64,000 bases of DNA from JAIBJN01 sp963784175 (GTDB taxonomy: Bacteria; Actinomycetota; Thermoleophilia; Gaiellales; Gaiellaceae), in the NCBI GenBank assembly GCA_963784175.1, contig CAWAQJ010000014.1:248001-312000 (forward strand). The letters are read 5' to 3'. A program made the position numbers and the translations under genes. This document shows positions 60,826 to 64,000 of the stretch, piece after piece. Below the pieces are notes generated by a model. That model was not told the DNA's origin and made no database searches. It saw only the letters and a list, made by a program, of their open reading frames with translations. Position 1 is the first letter of the stretch. Each line of letters starts with the position of its first letter.

Positions 60826-61278
60826 CTAGTAGCCGTAGCCGGAGTCTTCTTCGGTCGTCGTCTCGTCGGTGGTCGTCGCGCCCCCGCCGCTTCCGCCGAC
60901 CGTGATCGTCCCCTCCATGCCCTCGTCCTTGTGGCTGTCGACGGGGCAGTACATCTCGTAGTCGCCGGGCTCCGAGAGGTCGACGTCCAGATCGGCCGAC
61001 TCGCCGGGTGCGAGATCCGCAGTCTCCACCTCGCCCAGGGGCCCCTCGACCTCGAGCGCGTGCACGACGGAGCCGTCGTTCACGACGTGGAACGTGTACG
61101 AGCCGGGCTCGAGCGAGAACGAGGCCGGCGTGAGGGCGAACTCGCTGAGGGAGACCTCGACGACCTTGCCGCCACCCGCGCCGGCCCCGTTCGGACTCGC
61201 CCCGTCCGGCGTGTTCTCTTCACCGCAGGCCGGGAGGAGGACGGCGGCAAATGCGACGAGGAGGGCCAGACGACGCAT
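60826..61278 (-). CDS. Cupredoxin-like copper lipoprotein
   Basis: 150 residues from ATG 61278. Lipobox LPAC (Cys 18) anchors it outside. A plastocyanin/azurin-like barrel follows with the type 1 copper set: His in GSVVHALEV, then Cys, His and Met in YCPVDSHKDEGM. The C-terminus is a Gly/Thr/Glu-rich linker ending DSGYGY. It may carry electrons at the membrane or scavenge copper. Divergent from the duplicated-domain lipoprotein at 61380, about 100 bp away; the two may work together. Confidence 0.87.
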   Translation of the reverse strand: MRRLALLVAFAAVLLPACGEENTPDGASPNGAGAGGGKVVEVSLSEFALTPASFSLEPGSYTFHVVNDGSVVHALEVEGPLGEVETADLAPGESADLDVDLSEPGDYEMYCPVDSHKDEGMEGTITVGGSGGGATTTDETTTEEDSGYGY

Positions 61279-61379
61279 CGGGTGTTGATACGGAATCGCC
61301 GGTCGCACGGTTTGGCACGAACCGGCGGGGCGGGCGGCGCGAACAACCGCCGACCGACGACACCGACATTGGAGACACG

Positions 61380-62647
61380 ATGAGCATCCGAACACCACTC
61401 GCCCTACTCGCCGTCATCGTGGCCGCCGCCTTCGCACTCGTCGCCTGTGGCGGCGACGGCGACGACGGTGAGTCGCAGTCCCCGGCACCCGCCCAGACCG
61501 GGACGACCGGCGGCATGTCCGACGGCATGTCCGATCTCGCAGCCGCAAGCCCCGCGGCCGACCTGCGGGTCACGCTCGACTCGCTGCTCGGCGAGCATGC
61601 GCTCCTCGCCGTCGCCGCGACCCAGAAAGGCCTCGACGGCGACAAGGACTTCGAGGCCGCCGCAGCCGCCCTCGACGCAAACAGCGTCGAGCTTTCGGAG
61701 GCGATCGGCTCCGTCTACGGCGACGAGGCCGCGAAGCAGTTCCTCGACGGCCCCAGCCTGTGGCGCGACCACATCGGCTTCTTCGTCGACTACACGGTCG
61801 GCCTGGCCAAGAAGGACAGGCCGCGCAGATGGAGGCCGTGGACAACCTGACCGGCTACAGCGGGGCGTTCTCCGGCTTCCTCGCCGGCGCAACCGGCCTG
61901 CCGCAGGACGCACTGCAGGACGGGATCCAGATGCACATCGGGCAGCTCAAGGGCCAGATCGACGCCTACGCCGCGAAGGACTACGACGAGGCGTACGGCC
62001 AGGCACGCGAGGCCTTCGCGCACATGATCGAGACCGGCGACACGCTCGCGGGCGCGATCCAGGAGCAGTCGCCCGACATGTTCCCGCTCGAGCCCGCGAC
62101 CATGTCGGCCGCGGATCTCCGCGTCACCCTCGACCGGCTCCTGGGCGAGCACGCGATCCTCGCGATGCTGGCGACCCAGAAGGGTCTCAACGGCGACGCG
62201 GACTTCGAGGCCATCGCCGGCGCGCTCGACGAGAACGGCATCGAGCTCTCGCAGGCCATCGGCTCGGTCTACGGCGACGAGGCCGGCGAGACGTTCCTCA
62301 ACGGCCCGAGCCTGTGGCGCGACCACATCAAGTTCTTCGTGGACTACACGGTCGCGCTCGCCAAGAAGGACAAGGCCGGCCAGCAGGAGGCCGTCGACAA
62401 CCTGACCGGGTACACCGGCGCGTTCTCGGGCTTCCTCGCCGAGGCGACCGGACTCCCGCAGGAGGCGCTGCAGGAAGGCGTCACCCAGCACGTCATGCAG
62501 CTCAAGGGCCAGCTCGACGCGTACGCGGCGGGCGACTACGAGGAGGCCTACCGCCTCTTCCGCGAGGCCTACCGGCACATGGTCATGACGGGCGACACGC
62601 TCGCCGACGCCATCGTCCAGCAGAGCCCGGACACGTTCTCCAAGTAA
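61380..62647 (+). CDS. Lipoprotein with two tandem helical domains, frameshifted
   Basis: About 422 residues after repair. ATG 61380 opens a signal with lipobox LVAC (Cys 23). Two copies of a roughly 175-residue helical domain follow, at about 61555-62085 and 62104-62640. Each has LLGEHA, FVDYTV with the preceding SLWRDH, VDNLTGY, AFSGFLA and EAFAHM/EAYRHM; the His in these are conserved between copies. Copy 1 is broken after GLAKKD at about 61819. Copy 2 reads AAGGACAAGGCC where copy 1 reads AAGGACAGGCC, so one A is missing. The family is not recognised; the paired His in four helices suggest metal or haem binding. Confidence 0.75.
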
Positions 62648-62695
62648 CCGAACCACTCGCGCGCCGGCTGCGAATCACAGCAGCCCGGCTCCGGA

Positions 62696-62737
62696 CCGAC
62701 GCCCCGATGGACACCCTGCCGTCCGTCGGGGCGTCGG
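62696..62737 (+). terminator. Long GC-rich terminator-like hairpin
   Basis: CCGACGCCCCGA-T-GGAC (62696-62712) pairs with GTCC-G-TCGGGGCGTCGG (62721-62737) around an 8-nt loop: 16 Watson-Crick pairs and one T-G wobble. There is no U-tract. It lies 49 bp past the lipoprotein stop. Confidence 0.65.
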
Positions 62738-62764
62738 CACGTTCCACGCACTATCGTCTCCAGC

Positions 62765-64000
62765 GTGATCCTCCAGAACGGCGTCGTCCGCACCCTCGAC
62801 CCGTCGCTCCCGCAAGGCGGCGGCGCTCGCAATTGCGGGCGACCGGATCGCCGGCGGGGTCGGGACACACGAGACCGCGCTGGCCAGCCCGGACCGAGTC
62901 GACCTCGGCGGGCGGTGCGTCCTGCCGGGCTTCACGGACTCCCACGTGCACTTCCCGAGCTGGGCGCTGGCGCAGGGCCAGGTGCGGCTCGAGGGCTCGG
63001 AGTCGCTGGACGACGCGCTCTCGCGCATCGCCTCGGCGGTCGGCCAGGTGCCCCAGGGCCGGTGGCTGCGCGGGCTCGGCTGGCGAAACAGCGAGTGGTC
63101 GCCGTCGGTCGAGCCGACGAAGGAGGCACTCGACGCTGTCGCCGGCGACGTGCCGGTGGCGCTGATGGCCAAGGACTACCACTCGCTCTGGGTCAACTCC
63201 GCGGCACTCGCGCTGGCCGACTCCGACCTCCAGGTTCCCGGCGGGGTCGTGGAGCGTGACGAGCACGGCGAGCCGACCGGCGTCCTCCGGGAGGAGTGCG
63301 CCTGGCACTTCCGCGACACGTACGTGCGCCCGACGGAGGACGAGATGGTTGACGCCTCGCGCGAGGCGATCCCGCTCGCGCTGTCCCGCGGAGTCGTGGC
63401 CGTGCACGACAAGGACGGCTGGCTGGGCGCCCTGCGGGTCTTCCAGCGCCTGCAGGACGAAGGCTCGCTCAAGCTGCGCGTCTGGCAGTCGCTGCCCTGG
63501 GACCACCTCGACCGCCTCCAGGAGATCGGCATCTCCTCCGGCCTGGGCGACGACTTCCTGCGCGTCGGCTACATCAAGGCCTTCCTCGACGGGACGCTCG
63601 GCTCGCGCACGGCGCTGATGCTCGACGGCACCGGCGTCGAGATCGTCGGCTACGAGGAGTTCGTGGACATCGTCCGCCGCTCCGCCCGCGCCGGCTTCCC
63701 CGTCGCGGTGCACGCGATCGGCGACCGCGCCAACCGGCGCGCCCTCGACGCCTTCGAGGAGACGCGGGACGAGTGGCAGCCGAAAGGCCTCCGCCAGCGC
63801 ATCGAGCACGCGCAGCTCCTCTCGCCGGAGGACGTCGGCCGCTTCGCAGAGCTCGGCGTCACCGCGTCGGTCCAGTTCAGCCACGCGGCATCCGACCGCG
63901 ACCTCGCCGACCGCTTCTGGGCCGGGAAGACGGAGGGCGCATACGCCTTCCGCTCGCTCATCGACTCCGGCGCGGTGGTGGCCAACGGCTCCGACGCGCC
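62765..64000 (+). CDS. Amidohydrolase 3 family protein (YtcJ-like), frameshifted and cut by the window end
   Basis: Metal-dependent amidohydrolase. It starts GTG 62765 with VILQNGVVRTLDPSLPQ, then the frame shifts: removing one G from GG at 62816-62817 continues into ALAIAGDRIAGG. The metal-ligand strand is CVLPGFTDSHVHFPS; further on are LRGLGWRNSEWSP, AKDYHSLWVNSAALALA, GYIKAFLDGTLGSRTALM, FPVAVHAIGDRANRRALDAFE (in part) and QRIEHAQLLS, typical of the Amidohydro_3 family (exported or cytosolic aryl-amidase-like, unknown substrate). The reading frame is open at base 64000, so the C-terminus is outside the window. Confidence 0.88.

Overview
The window is GC-rich, densely packed bacterial chromosome with genes on both strands. 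It has no rRNA, tRNA, CRISPR array, transposase or prophage that I can see. GTG and TTG starts are common, many genes begin only 6-10 nt after a TANNNT -10 hexamer (leaderless mRNAs), and adjacent genes often share stop and start bases. The gene set (trpE-G-D-CF-B-A, acyl-CoA carboxylase, MeaB plus a B12 adenosyltransferase, Lhr next to a Nei-type glycosylase, secreted RTX-repeat proteins, no outer-membrane genes) suggests an actinobacterium, plausibly a Thermoleophilia/Gaiellales-like soil lineage. That placement is an inference from gene content. At least six genes carry single-base frameshifts, some in short homopolymers and one proven by an internal repeat, so the sequence looks like an imperfectly polished assembly.

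Layout. 1-8.9 kb: tail of an unknown gene, cobalamin adenosyltransferase, LppX/LprG-like lipoprotein, HD-GYP response regulator, 3-hydroxyacyl-CoA dehydrogenase (frameshifted), WD40-like lipoprotein (frameshifted), thiolase, M48 membrane protease and a DUF4389 membrane protein. 8.9-15 kb: a complete, translationally coupled trp operon preceded by a Trp-codon leader peptide and an intrinsic terminator, i.e. a classical attenuator. 15-18.5 kb: secreted Asp-box propeller protein and two RTX-repeat proteins. 18.5-26.6 kb: branched-chain acyl-CoA catabolism (carboxyltransferase and biotin subunits, enoyl-CoA hydratase), an ECF sigma factor, cupin, DapA-family lyase and pdxH. 26.6-33.5 kb: hydrolase, DJ-1/PfpI protein, SCP2 protein, MFS transporter, leucyl aminopeptidase, acyl-CoA dehydrogenase and an AlkZ-like winged-helix protein.

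33.5-39.5 kb: DUF72 protein (frameshifted), an isolated tail-tube-like gene with a partner and a tiny third ORF, threonine ammonia-lyase, MeaB, HisC and a Lon-N protein. 39-47.5 kb: zinc-finger-like protein, GNAT acetyltransferase, gamma-glutamyltransferase, an unusual FtsZ (disordered region at the N-terminus instead of the C-terminal linker) coupled to ParA, agmatinase family protein and small unknown proteins. 46.7-52.7 kb: Nei-type glycosylase, Lhr helicase, and a PadR regulator with its membrane partner. 52.7-64 kb: peptidoglycan-active proteins (M15-like with PG-binding repeats, M74, M14), HhH glycosylase, second acyl-CoA dehydrogenase, ECF sigma/anti-sigma-like pair, NarL-type regulator, cupredoxin, a two-domain lipoprotein and the start of an amidohydrolase that runs off the end.

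Themes: short-chain and branched-chain acyl-CoA oxidation feeding a B12-dependent propionate route; tryptophan synthesis controlled by attenuation; cell-wall remodelling and division; and two families of palindromic intergenic repeats (1762-1933 with 37306-37362; 21741-21824 with 55538-55619).
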